Source of the DNA: Mesodorylaimus sp. YZB2_4
Lineage: Eukaryota; Nematoda; Enoplea; Dorylaimida; Dorylaimidae
Assembly (NCBI GenBank): GCA_030248295.1
Contig: JASANH010001374.1
Location: 930,001 to 994,000, forward strand
Direction: 5' to 3'
Length of the DNA: 64,000 nucleotides
Positions within the stretch are counted from its first letter, which is position 1. Each line of letters starts with the position of its first letter. Below the pieces are notes generated by a model, which was given only the letters and a program-made list of their open reading frames with translations, did not search any database and was not told the DNA's origin. Positions 36,860 to 48,577 of the stretch are shown here, piece after piece. Both the position numbers and the translations under genes were made by a program.

Positions 36860-39789
36860 TTATGACTTTGGCGGGGTAGCTTTCGATACCTTTCCTTCTT
36901 GTTGAGCGCATCGTCTCATTTCGATGAAAGTGGCCATTTGCTGTAGGGCGATGTCGTCGTGTAGTGTGGTCAGCTGATATTCCAATTCGCAACTGAAATC
37001 ATAATCGCATCCTCAGCAGAAATCTGTTTTCTTTGGGTGTGCAGTGATAGGTGCACATACTGGACGCGAGTAGCCTGTGCTGTGATAACCCTAACGAGAA
37101 AAAAGCTTGTGCACATAACCCTAATGATAGGGCTTGAGTCAGTGTGATGGCTCTGATAACAGGGTACAAAACTGATTGAAACTTTACCTTGAACATTTTT
37201 TTTAAAATTTTGAATTTCTGGCTAAGGTCAGTTTGAAAGAAGTTTGAAGCGGTTTTTTCCATGATTCCCTCTCACATGGCGTTTCGTGACAGAAGCGGAG
37301 GTTGTGGGTGGGGATAACCCATCTTACATACTCGGCATCATGTCATACTCTATCCATAGCCAAGCACCATACGGCGCACTCGAGGGCTGAGGAACGCACA
37401 CTCGGTATTTCATAATCACTTCTTACCACGGCGGGGGGCCGAACCCTCCCCTGTAAGCGCTCCCAGCGTTAGAGCCAACGCCTAACCAGCTACGCCACGA
37501 CCCCTGGTAATGGCGATGTGGTGCACTGCAGTTTGTCTGACTCATCTCACGGGTCACGTCATACTTTATCCATAGCCATGCGCACTCGAGGCCTAAGGAA
37601 CACAGAGTAGAGCCACTGTGCGCGCTGCCCCCTGGGCCAATACCACAATTTGGTCGAATTCTACGATAATTAGTGATTTGTGATCAAGAGGAGTGAAAAT
37701 CATTTGAAGGTTAGTTATGATGTATTACACCCAGATTGTACTTAATAAGTCAATTAATTAACGTTAACTAGTGTTAATTAGTCTAATTAAAACACTGATC
37801 GTTATCTTGGGGTATATTTATACCACGCGTGAGTACGAGAGTCACCGCTAAGCCACGATCTGGGTGTCACAGATCATGATCTCGATCAGTCTGTGACACG
37901 CTGAGATGCTCTATCGCTCGCAAGATCGCCAGTGAAATCTGTAGACCTACCTAGATGGAGTGCGGGCCTTTTTGTCATCCTCAGTACAGTGGATTAGAGG
38001 GGCTGCTATTTGAGGGTATTGAAAACTCTAGCATCAAAGTGGCCGGGGGTCAATTCGAGAGTGTAAAAATATACAAGGTAGGTAGCCTGAGCGAAAACCC
38101 AAAGACTAGAATAAGACAAGAAAGAGTTACAGTACTTACAATGTAGATTCTGAACAACAGGACGCCAGGGTGTTGCACTGTCTCAAACCATTTTCGAGGG
38201 ATTGTTTAGTGCAGCCATCAACCTGCGCTTCCCTCTTCTTTTTGACAACAGAAGATGCATCCGATTCCTCCTGACCCGATTCATCAGTTTCGGTGTCTGC
38301 TTCTTCCTCGACTTCTACACTGGCCTGGTACTCGGACACGAGGCGCAAGCATTGGTCGTGCTGCAAATGAATTTTGGACTGCGAATAAGGGACTGCTCTG
38401 AGATGGCAGTCAAAAACTAAAGCCCTGAGGGGAATCGAACTCTTGCTCCTAGGAATCATGGGTGCCTGAAGCCATCGTCTTACCAGAGGCCACCTTGGAT
38501 TCGGAACAGAGCAAGGCCTAGCAGAAAGTAGGGTAGCCTATGTATAGCCGCTGTTAGAGACTATGGTATTCCTGCAATGCCATTCGGTACCCTGTGTTTC
38601 TGCAATACAGGAAGAGGTGCTGGGAAATGATGTGAGGTAGAGTGCGATCACGTCACAGACCCATTTTTAGTACTGCCAGCAACACTAACTTGCTCAGTTG
38701 GCATAGCGACAGAGTGAAGCGGTGAGTCGAGTCAGTGCAGCTACAGTAGGTCCTGCCTCGGAAGATTAGTCCAGAAGAGAGATTACACCGTAGAATTTCC
38801 CATGGATAAAGAAACGACTACTGGACCACTCAGTGATGCGCTGAATATCGCTGCACGTAGTCAGTAATGTGATCACTGACTATGTACAGCGATATGCCGC
38901 ACATCGCTGTACATAGTCAGTGATGCGCCTGTGTAACTCCTAACATTTGATTCACAGTGGATCTCTGCAGCAGATAAAAGTTGTATGGCCGACTGCTGTT
39001 GAGCCTACAGTGCGTACAAAACTAGGGGCCTGACTTTGGTATTTACAGCGCTTGCCAGTGACTGCAGATTGTAGATGATAAATGACCTGGAGGTCATACT
39101 CAGGAAAGCGGGTGGAGCAGGCCTCGCGAGTGGTGGTAGGTCTCGCAGCAACCTCCGGGGCCTCCACCGCATTCTCGGCTACGGCCTCGGGTACCAGGGC
39201 CTGCAGTAAAGTAGCATAGCCTAGAGTGCGAGACACTGGCTAACCTTTTCTTTCCCATTGATGGGCACAGCCAATTTGATTCTACTTAGAATACAATCTC
39301 GATATTGTCGTCGTTGTTCAGCTTGCATTTCATCCAATTTAGCCAACTTTTTTTTCACGTTGGGCACGCAAGACTTGGTGTCTGAGTGCTGAGTACGGTT
39401 CGTATTCGACGTGGCATTTTTGCATTCAGTTCTCAACAAATCGATGCTCGTAAGGCAATGTTCCAAGGCGCGGCAACCGTCCTGGGCTTCCTGAAATGTA
39501 TAGTACAGTAGTGTGGGCCAGGAAGAAATGCTAACTGATCTTCCAGTTTTGTAATTTTCACGAGAGAATTCTACCTTGTCCACTCCACTAATGCTCGTGT
39601 TTGACCACAGTACCCTGGAATCGAGGATCACACATACCCAAGACAGAATAAGCATAGAGCTAGAGTGTGTTTCAGCAAGGAAAAGCTGACGATGAGTGGG
39701 CTTAGATGGCAAAAGACACCGATATCACCCACCTGAGCAGCATGTACAAAAATAAGATAAAATGACACAATAAATAATGGGAACAACAT
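36860..39789 (-). CDS. Secreted cysteine-containing protein, unknown function
   Basis: I do not recognise this protein. Minus-strand exons: 39789-39733 (signal peptide, starts MLFPLFIVSFYLIFVHAAQ), 39490-39245, 39200-39087, 38360-38140 and 36992-36860 with a stop. About 256 residues. Phases agree if exon 3 ends at the non-standard donor GTCATT; a better donor (GTAAAT) at 39046 would need one more exon. Exon 2 has CRALEHC, C, C and YRDCILSR. Exon 4 begins with HDQCLRLV, has an acidic linker (VEVEEEADTETDESGQEESD), then a possible dibasic cleavage site KKKR, then CTKQSLENGLRQC. The last exon has FCELEYQLT and EMRRCAQQ. The even spread of cysteines after a signal peptide indicates an extracellular disulfide-bonded protein. 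The KKKR between an acidic linker and a Cys-rich end could mark processing, as in secreted precursors; this is inference. Confidence 0.6.
37337..37507 (-). mobile_element. tRNA-derived SINE, family A
   Basis: On the minus strand: CCAGGGGTCGTGGCGTAGCT head, GAGGGTTCGGCCCCCCGCCG, then CAGCCCTCGAGTGCGCCGTA, TTGGCTATGGATAGAGTATG and ACATGAT. It lies in the last intron of the secreted-protein gene. Confidence 0.8.
37553..37620 (-). mobile_element. tRNA-derived SINE, family A (3' tail only)
   Basis: Minus strand GTTCCTTAGGCCTCGAGTGC followed by GCATGGCTATGGATAAAGTA and TGACGTGACC. The tRNA-like head is absent. Confidence 0.6.
38825..38935. repeat. Overlapping palindromes around CAGCGATAT
   Basis: ATATCGCTGCACGTAGTCAG faces CTGACTATGTACAGCGATAT, and a third copy ACATCGCTGTACATAGTCAG follows directly. 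Each arm is about 24 bp. Confidence 0.7.
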
Positions 39790-40179
39790 TGCGCAAGTCT
39801 TGGCCACCAAAAATGTCACTGTTCGTCTTCAAGCGCGTCTTGCACCCTTTTGCCAAAAATGTATGCCAACTGAGAATGGTTGCAAGAAAATGAGAATACT
39901 AGGACTCGGCTGGCATATATTTGGAAATCGAAAAAGAAGAGGCGAGAAGATGGTCAAAAGGGCGCGACATCGAAAGCGTGTCATTTGCAAGCAACAGGAT
40001 ATTGCGAGAAAGAATAGTCGGCAATACCCAAAAGAAATTCCCCACTGAGGATATGGGGGGCAGTTCTGTGGGAAAGATCAAAAGGCTGAGGGTGTCTGCT
40101 TCGCACTGTGCCTTTTATAGAAGTAGGGTCAGGTGTGGGGCAGTGTAACACGTTAGGTATGGCCACGGCCGGCGGGGGA

Positions 40180-42720
40180 TGTACCGTATCTTATGGCCGC
40201 ATGGTTTGCTCGCACAGCACTAAATCCTTTGGACACTTTGTATTCAATAAAGATGTGTTACTTCGAATCCTTATTTGTATCCCACGGGTGAGACCATTAC
40301 TGTACAGTATGTGGGATAGTGATGGGAGACGGCAAACCGTCACTGTGCCCACAAGGAAAAATCGTACTTTATTGGATCTGGCGATTATTGGGGATGGTCA
40401 AAGGCATCGTGAAACAAAAGTATTGTCACCTATTGATTCTTCTGATCACGATGTATTATCGATTAGCTTGGGGAATCGACCAAAAGCGAACTTTCCTGAT
40501 CAACGTCTCGCTTGGTGTATACGACGTGTTGATTGGAAGGAAGTGAATCGTAGGATATCAGCTGAAGAGAGCCTACACCTGGTCAACTCAGCGTCAGATG
40601 TGGATGAAGCTTGTAATCGGCTTATGGACAGGATCACCAAGGTAATCACAGAAATTATTCCACGCCGTTCTGCCCAAAGAAGCCAGCAGCATCCGTGGAT
40701 TGCCTCAGAATTGCTTCGCCTAATTCGTGAGAAGAATCATGCCTACTGGAAATGGAAGAAGTCAAACGACATCAAAGATTTTGGTTGGTTCAGTCGGCTA
40801 CGTAGGCAAGTGAAGAAGGATGTTCGTAAAGCGAAACGTCAGTACATTGATCGATTATTCTCGGAGGCTCAATCGCCTGCTGACTTCTGGGCAGCCTATC
40901 GACGTTTTAGTCCAGATGATCGATCAATTCCTCCCTTGATTGACGATTTCAACAAATCGCATTTTCCATCGCCCGAGAAAGCTACATTGTTGCAGACGTC
41001 ATTTCAAGGAAATTTCAACCAAACCATGGGCAGCCCATATTCTCCACCTCCTCTTGATAATGGAGATTATTACGATTGTGACGTCTCATTTAGTTTCGTG
41101 CATCGACAACTAGCAACACTCCGTATTCAAAGTGCTCCTGGCATTGATGGACTGTCTGCGCCTATTCTCAGAAACATTGCCTCGTCCATTGCTCCAGCTC
41201 TTACGGCATTGTGTAACCGCTCGCTAGTTGAGCGAGTTTTTCCGAAAGCATGGAAGGTGGCGAAGGTAATCCCAATACCGAAACCGGGCGACCGTCATCA
41301 AGCCAAGAACTATCGACCAATCTCGTTGCTTCCAATACAATCGAAGATTCTTGAGCGCCATGTTCAACAAATATTGCGTCCATGTCTACGATTGTCGCCA
41401 AATCAACACGGATTTCGACCGCGGTTCTCAACGACTGGAGCACTGATTAGATTGACGGAATCGATTCATGATGGCCTTAATGTTCGAGCCTCTCGTGCTG
41501 TTGGAGCAGTTTTCTTTGATCTGAAGAAAGCCTTTGACAGAGTGTCTCACAAACGGCTATTGGAAATCTTGGAACATTATCATCACCTATCTCCTCGTCT
41601 ATTGCAATGGCTAGCATCGTATTTGCAAGACCGTTCACAGTTTACATGTGTCGATAACTGTGCATCGGAATCGACACCAGTGGAATCTGGGGTGCCTCAA
41701 GGATCGGTGCTGGCACCCACACTATTCATTGCGTTTATAAATCCAGTTCTCGAAAATTTCCAAGCTGCCTTTCCAATTGAATCTGGCTATTTATTGCAAG
41801 CCTACGCCGATGACTTAGTTCTAATTTCACCGGCTTGCTCATTGGATGATGTGGCTACCAACTTACAACCGGCTATTGACTTTATCAGTCGTGAGATTTT
41901 GGATTTAGAACCGGCCTTCAATGAGAGCAAGACGCAAGGATGCATTTTTCGTCTAAGCCACTGAAAATTCAACCAACTGTTTCGCTTAATGGCAATCGAA
42001 TCGTTTTTGCAGACACTGTTAAATATTTGGGAATCCTGCTATCCGAAAGGATGCAATTTGTGGATCACTGTCAGGAAACGGCGAACAAGGCTCGTCGAAT
42101 GATCGGAGCATTTCGACAGAAATTTGGAAAATTTGCATCAAACGTGTTGAAGACAGTTTATTTGCAATGTACAGTATACTACCTTGCCTGGAGTACGGAT
42201 GTTGTGCTTGGGCACCTACATTACAATATTTAATTGATAATCTTGAACGGGCACAAAAATACGCGGCAAGGGCTATTCTCAATGACTGGATAAAACCATA
42301 CGAGGAAGCGATTAGGGAACTTGGCTGGTATACTTTATCAACAAGACGAAATCATCTGAAGATGCTCCATTTTTACAAACTGTACCATGGTCACGCTGCG
42401 TATCCAACAAATAGCAGATTCATTCACATTGTGGATTCGGGTCAAAGATATAATGAGCGCACGACTCAAGCACACTTCTTGAAATTACCTCGTCTTATCA
42501 AAGAAACTTTTGGTCAAAGTTTTGAATATTCGGTGATAAAGAACTTCTGGAATCGTGATAAAAAAGTGATGCCATATGAGGTAGCCATTGGATCTTATAA
42601 CGTGTTCAAAAGCCACATTTTGGCAACAGAGTTTTAGTTCTTTCGACGGTTTTCATGTTTCTTGTTTTCCTTATGTACTCGCCGTTCAGTGCACTGATAA
42701 GTGTTTGGGCAGAGATAAAT
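40180..42720 (+). mobile_element. LINE-type retrotransposon, copy 1 (5' truncated, frameshifted)
   Basis: The open stretch 40108-41964 encodes the end of an APE-type endonuclease (SDHDVLSISL) and most of a reverse transcriptase. RT motifs seen: FFDLKKAFDRVSH, GVPQGSVLAPTLF and the catalytic YADD in LLQAYADDLVLIS. Downstream protein continues in another frame from about 41940 (VKYLGILLSERMQF) and in a third from about 42170 (LERAQKYAARAI) to 42637. There are therefore two frameshifts, and most of the endonuclease is missing. The layout fits Jockey/CR1-like non-LTR elements. The 3' boundary near 42720 is estimated. Confidence 0.85.
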
Positions 42721-42899
42721 TAGCAGCAGCAGTAGCAGGCAGGTTATATTTATGATGTGCGGACGGCCCTCGGGAAATGATGGCTCTTCATTTGTCCCCG
42801 AGCTTCTTCAAGTCAGTCTTCTATGTGTACATATCTGGGCTATAAAATGAGTGGGAAACTAGGTATGTCTACGCTATCATTGCGGTTTCGCAATTCATT

Positions 42900-44110
42900 C
42901 ATAATCGGTTGGACGACTCAAAGTTTGGAAACGTCGTTGGGATATTTTTGGATGTTAAGAAAGCTTTGGATCGTGTTCCCCATGCTCCTCTGCTGAGATC
43001 CCTTCAATACCACCATGGATTACCGCAAAAATTGTTGGCCATCGTCCACTCTTATTTATCTAATCGAAATCAATTCGTTGCAATGGACTTAGCGAGGTCA
43101 GGACTTTCGACCGTGACCTCTGGAGTTCCACAAGGCTCAATTCTAGGCCCAATCTTATTCAACTCGTACGTCAACCCGATTTTGGAGGTTTTTGCATCGA
43201 CCTTAAGTGGGGCCAGATTATTTGCATACGACTTAGTTCTGCTCGCTCCAGTAAAAAATTTCCTGGAAGCTGGTCAACTGTGCCAATCGAAAATTGATTT
43301 TGTGGATGAAAGGCTATCAGCTCTTGGATTTGAATTGAATCAAGAAAAATCAAAAGCGATGTTATTTCGGTACAATCATCAGAAATTAAATCGGCTTCCT
43401 CAATTTCTGATCCGTGGTCGCCCAATTGAAGTTGTTGAGGAAATTAGGTACCTCGACGTGACTTTTTCTCCTGATATGAAATTTTCAAAACACGTTTCGG
43501 CCATTGCCAATCGCTCGAGGGCAATGTTGGGTGCTCTTCGACGTAAACTCGGCAAAAATGTGGATAAGAATGTTACGGGTAATGTTTATACAGCTTGCAT
43601 TCGATCGGTTCTGGATTATGGTTCATGTGTTTATGATCCGGAGGACAGTGAAAATTTGGAGAAGTCCCAACTTCTTGCTGCTCGAATTTATTGCAAGGAC
43701 TGGTCGATAACATCAGCGAATGTCAGAGAAAAATGTGGGTGGCCGTCGCTTTCTGACCGCCGGAAATATCTGAAGTTACTTCGATTTCATAAGTTTTACC
43801 ACGGATTTCACGACTACAATAACTCAAATTTTATTCACAAATCGATTTCTGGTCAGCGTTTTAGTCAAAGAAATACTGCAAGTCATCATTTGGTGTTGCC
43901 GAAATCTCGAACGGTCTCTTACGGACAGTCTTTTGAACATTCTGCAAAGATTTTATGGAATGACTTGCCAGAAGATATCGCCTTATCATCATTGCGTGTT
44001 TTTATGACGGATATTTGTTTTAAGTCTTTTTCTGTGTGACATCTGTTTCCTTTTTTTTGTTGATTGTCATGTCTGCCCTGTCAGTGCGCTTTGGCCGCTT
44101 GGGATTGCAG
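42900..44110 (+). mobile_element. LINE-type retrotransposon, copy 2 (RT active site lost)
   Basis: The 376-codon open stretch 42909-44039 starts inside the RT domain (FLDVKKALDRVPHAPLL) and runs to the normal C-terminus (QSFEHSAKILWNDLPED). It is related to but clearly diverged from copy 1. At the catalytic site it reads RLFAYDLVLLA where copy 1 has LLQAYADDLVLIS: six bases are missing, removing the catalytic Asp pair context. The copy keeps its frame yet cannot encode a working RT. Both 3' tails share a TCAGTGCRCT word. Confidence 0.85.
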
Positions 44111-44387
44111 TAAAGTAAGAACTAAGAAGAACTAAGATTTTGAACATGGCCTTGTCCCATTAGAAATACTACAGTATGCTCCCAGGCCGAAAAGTGAGCG
44201 TCTATGGTCCCATGCGCTGGACTGCAGTCTAGTGTTGCATGAACTGACGACTGGATCCACAATACGATAACTGAAGCGATGCTCATGTACTGCATATTGA
44301 TTGGCGAAATGCTACATCTAACAATATAAATCTGTCACGCTAAGTCAACCTACCCTGGTAAAATCAGAACGATCAAATTGACAAAGT

Positions 44388-44816
44388 ATGAGGTGCTCGA
44401 GAACCAAGATTGAGAGCTCACTCGGAATTCAAGGACACATACATCTTTCAGCACAATACAAATGTTCTGGACCCGATTCTTCGATAATCCCCTCTCGCGT
44501 AGTCCACTGCACTCGAAATACGCCGCTTCAAAATCATCGCTCAAATGCAAAGTGTTGGACGAGGCAGTAATCAGAAACCACTTCTGCACTGGCTCAATCA
44601 CGTGGCCAAGCCATTGTATCGATGCCGCAGGTGTAAGGAAACAATCAAAGACACGTTCGTTGTGTATCGGCACATGAAATCAGTGCAGCAGATTTCGAAA
44701 GGCGTCAAAAACGAGGATGAGGACTTGACTTACGAATACCAGGAGGATATAATGGACGTGTTGACCAGGTGCTATGACCACAGTGACGAGGTGCGACAAA
44801 GGTGGATGTGCTGTTG
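44388..44816 (+). CDS. Possible coding exons, unknown
   Basis: The plus-strand frame 44545-44815 reads protein-like at its end (TIKDTFVVYRHMKSVQQISK, then NEDEDLTYEYQEDIMDVLTR) and stops at 44815-44817. The minus strand over 44350-44640 is also open and hydrophobic-patterned. I cannot decide which, if either, is coding, and I recognise neither. It could be a fragment of a LINE flank. Confidence 0.25.
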
Positions 44817-44888
44817 ATTTCATTCTGTGCTAATTTCATTGAATTTGCGGTTTTTTTCTCTAAATGTATTTTTTATTTTTATGTCTTC

Positions 44889-45068
44889 CTGCAGCCCTCT
44901 GCCGGCGGGCTTTGGCGAGCGGGAGAGAGTAATCGATACTATCGCCTGGCTAAGAGACCCGAAGGGATTTTTCAGTACCAAGTATACTTGCAAGACTTGC
45001 CGACTTGCCTAGTTTTGGTCCCACCGACTTCGGTCGGCCACCCTTCCTCCTACGCCTACCAGGCATGT
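44889..45068 (+). mobile_element. SINE family B copy (diverged)
   Basis: It contains GCGAGCGGGAGAGAGTAATC, GATACTATCGCCTGGCTAAG, CTTGCAAGACTTGCC, CCGACTTCGGTCGGCCACCC and CTACGCCTACCAGGCATG in family order. Confidence 0.75.
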
Positions 45069-45124
45069 TTGCTGTACTGAGTGGATGGATCATACAACCG
45101 TGAAAACTGTACATTTGATATAAA

Positions 45125-45260
45125 CTAGTGTTCCAATGACCTGGGTTTTTCACTGTCTGACCTGACCCTGACCGACTCCTCAAAAAATTTTCTGCCCTGA
45201 CCTTGACCTTGACCGAACCAAAAAAACCTTTCTGACCTGACCGTTGGCCAGCGAGGAATT
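45125..45260. repeat. TGACCTTGACC-repeat element, copy 1
   Basis: It starts ACTAGTGTTCCAATGACCTG and continues with TGACCTGACCCTGACC and CTGACCTTGACCTTGACCGA words separated by CAAAAAATTTTCTG. A related copy lies at 49640-49820. Confidence 0.75.
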
Positions 45261-45949
45261 GTAAATTTCTGGCTCTGACTTTGACATTGATCGAACAAAA
45301 AACTTTGCTTATAATCGGCACCAGCAACAAAGCTTCTCTGTATTTACAATTTTACCAAGAAATTTCACTACAGCTGACAATTTCCTGGCATTACGTGAAA
45401 TTACGAGCAGCCCAAGAAACTGAATTTTTATCAAGCACAAAAAGATATGTAAAGCTGTTTTTGATGGCAAGAGCCGACACCCATTGAAAATCAAAAATAG
45501 ATCTCATTCATTATAACATCAATTCCTGTTCCAGCTGCCTCCGCCGCTTTCTTTTGCCACCAATCGCAATGCTGGCCTGCGAAAAAAGGCGCTATACCAG
45601 GCTGGAAGCGGCTGGTACAGCCAGAATACCTTGCGCCAGTGAAGCAAAATTTGGATATGAACAAATGGGAAAAGAGAGTGGCTATGCCACAGATCGATGG
45701 CATACTGTACGCAAGCACCAGACTGGCACCCAGTAGTCTATGCAGCTGGGCTGGCAGGACTCTGGACGAGTAAGACAACTGCAATAGCACGAGACTCACA
45801 ATCAGCAGGGGCCAGTTTCACAGTGCCATCCGACTGTAATTTTAGGACGGGTACAAATTTAGGGCACTTTTAGGACAGCAACTTGGGACAACGCTGAGAC
45901 AATTTTGGACGTGTCACAAAATCTGTCCCAGATCAGCAGGCATGGTAGT

Positions 45950-46625
45950 CAGCGTTGCCAGATGCAGCTAGAATCCGCTAGATCTGGCGGATTTTTGGTC
46001 CGGCAGCGGGAAACAGCGGATTGAGTGTTTTAGCGGAATTTGCAGCTAATTTTGGGGTTTTCAGCGGATTTGTGCCCATCTATGTTCGAGTAGCCTATTC
46101 GGGAAGGTTTTTAAATAGCTCGCCCATTTTCTGCGACTTTTGAGACAGTTTTGTCCGTGCGTTGAGGTCTGAAGGGTCAGTGTTGACAAGGGATGGGGTA
46201 GGAAAAACATCAATTTCAACTATGGGTCTACGATTTTGAATAAAAGACCGTATTTCATAGTTGAGTGCTCAGTCGATATTACAGTAGGCCTAACCACAGT
46301 CCAGCCTTTGGCACGAGTTTGGGTCTCAAAGGCGGTTCCTCATTCTTCTGCCCCCTTGCTTGGTATAAATAGAAATTTTTTTTCCTTTCTCCTGACCTTG
46401 GCCCCAAGCCTTGTGTAGCGATCCTTGAAATATGTGGTAGATGGTACAGCATTTGAGCATGAGTGAGTAAGCTTTTCCTGATACGCCGTTATCTACTGTA
46501 TTTCATGTTTTATTTGCTAAAATAGCTCAGTTTTGCGATGAACTTTTGGCGAATTTTTTAGCGGATTTTTAGCGAATTTTCAGGTCCCTGGCAGCGAGTT
46601 TTCAATTTTGCATCTGGCAACGCTG
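45950..46625. mobile_element. hAT-type non-autonomous transposon with 8-bp target duplication
   Basis: Terminal inverted repeats CAGCGTTGCCAGATGCA (45950-) and TGCATCTGGCAACGCTG (-46625) are exact complements over 17 bp. Each end is flanked by the identical 8 bp ATGGTAGT (45942-45949 and 46626-46633). An 8-bp duplication and a CAG..CTG terminus are hallmarks of the hAT superfamily. Subterminal AGCGGATTT / AGCGAATTTT words are repeated several times inside both ends. The 676-bp body has no convincing ORF. Confidence 0.9.
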
Positions 46626-47807
46626 ATGGTAGTGCCTGCTTAGACCAGCCAACCAGACGCCTAATGCTAAAGGACGATTTTTGCCGGCTAAAAACTCGAG
46701 AACGGTTCGACGAAAATTTTTGATTTTTTGCGCACATAGCAGAATCGGCCGAGTTTAGAATCGTGCCAATTTTTATCAAAACCCGTCCGGCCATTGTCGA
46801 GTTCCAGAATAGGCGATTTCTTGTTCAGGGGGAGAAGACGAGGAGGAGGAACAACATGCGCCTTGATCAACAACCAGAGGTCGCACAGTTGTGAATGTTA
46901 GTTTTTCTGAAAGCTGAAACTTTCGGACTTTGCCTTTTGACGGTCATTTTTTTGAAGCTTCAATTACCGAAAAGTTAATTCTGAAAATAGTCACTGTTTC
47001 AGCTTTTTTTATCCGTCGCTCGTCAGGTACTGGACGGATTTCGATAAAAATCGACATGGTTGCAGATCTGACTTATCTTGCAAAGCTTGCGAAAAATCAA
47101 CTGTTTTGGTTCAATCGTTCTTGAGTTATCGACAATCGAAAGTAGCTGGCGCTGGTGTCTGTTTTTTCGTTTTCGGTGCGGAGCTTAGAAACATTAGCTG
47201 AACGGGTTGAGGCGCAGCGCCATTGATTGGCTGGGCTCAGGCGCTCTCATGAAGATCAATTTGGTGGACACCAATTAATTTTCGGATAATTAATTGAGAA
47301 TATGTGAAGGAATATAAATGATGTGGAAAGAGTTTCCATGGTCGGGACATGTTTATTCGATGTGAAGTAATATTGCTGAGAAAAATTAAAGCTAGCTACT
47401 TGATAAAACTTGCGGATCCTGAGTTCTGTTAGCTTCTGATGGAATGCTCTGAGTTAAAGAAGTTAAGACCAGCCCGAGCATGAGCTAGTTCTCCGTGCGA
47501 ATCCTTACGAATGAGCTTTTGTTGTTTTCCTTCCGCCTGTAAATCTGAAACATATTCGAAAAATCTGTGCATTTCATGAGCAGGCACGGTAGTGCGGGTG
47601 AGAGTTTCAGACTATGAAATGGGCGATCTGTAGGCGGTCTTTACGAGTAATTTCATGGGCGGGGGTTCACGTTCTTTATGTTTCTCTCTTTAAGAGGTTT
47701 GGAAGAAGGTGTTTGGTGGTCACTCAATTCTCTCAGTTGTTCCAACAAGTGTTTTGGGCCAAATTAGTTTTTAGCAAAAAACGAAAAAGGGTTTTATTAT
47801 TTTCAAA

Positions 47808-48577
47808 AAAGTCTGTTATGACAGACTCGAAACTTTTAGACCAGCCAATGCACAGAGTGGAACCCGGACTTAGGATGGCTGGTCTACTCGGCCACAAGAA
47901 AAAGGGGAAGTGTCCCAACATGTTAGGCGCTGCGCACAGCTCGTAATCGCTCGCACATATACACTGTATGTGTGCATTGGGATGTCAGCGTTAACTCCAG
48001 AAAGCTTGTGTTCTGTGCACTGCTGCTCTTCAGACAGACTCCCAAAAGGCAGCTGTGCTGTTTCACACGAGCAACCTAAATACGCCAAAGCTGTAGCGCT
48101 GGGAGTGCAGTGATATGGCTTATCGTTAAATGCCTAGCCTCAAGGGACACTGAAAAATCTCCCCCTCCCCTTCTTCCTACTTTATGTTCATGCTCATGGT
48201 TTATAATATCAGTTATGAACCGCTCGAGGATGAAGGGACACATGACACAAAATGATTTACCTTTGCCGCTAGTCGAACACTCCTACTAACAATAAGAGCA
48301 AGCGCTACTACGCATAGCCCGAGAGTTAGACACCCCCAGCCCACTTTGTGGACCACGAGCACAGGATTGCATGGTCCTCTGCTCGTTGCCACGATCAGTC
48401 GTTCTGTTGATATTCATGCAGAGCAGCTTCTGCTCAGACATACTCGTATTTCCTGAGCCATTGCTGCGCTTATCAGTGGCCGAGTAGACCAGCCATCCCA
48501 AGCCCTGCTTTCACTCTGTGCATTGGCTGGTCTAAAAGTTTCGAGTCTGTGATAACAGACTTTTTTGGAAATAATAG
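47808..48577. mobile_element. Element with about 90-bp inverted repeats
   Basis: The left arm at 47808-47897 (AGTCTGTTATGACAGACTCG, ACTTTTAGACCAGCCAATGC, GGATGGCTGGTCTACTCGGC) is repeated inverted at 48478-48577 with few differences. The 580-bp interior shows no ORF of note. The arms themselves contain a small palindrome around TCTGTTATGACAGA. Confidence 0.75.

Noticed and set aside
37955..38080. Plus-strand open stretch ending at a GTAGGT donor
   Set aside because: It lies in an intron of the minus-strand secreted-protein gene, has no acceptor-side partner and resembles no family.
44889..45068. SINE family B as a 5S rRNA gene
   Set aside because: Only the TGGCTGGGAGAC block resembles 5S rRNA; the rest does not align, and A- and B-box-like words fit a tRNA-type origin better.
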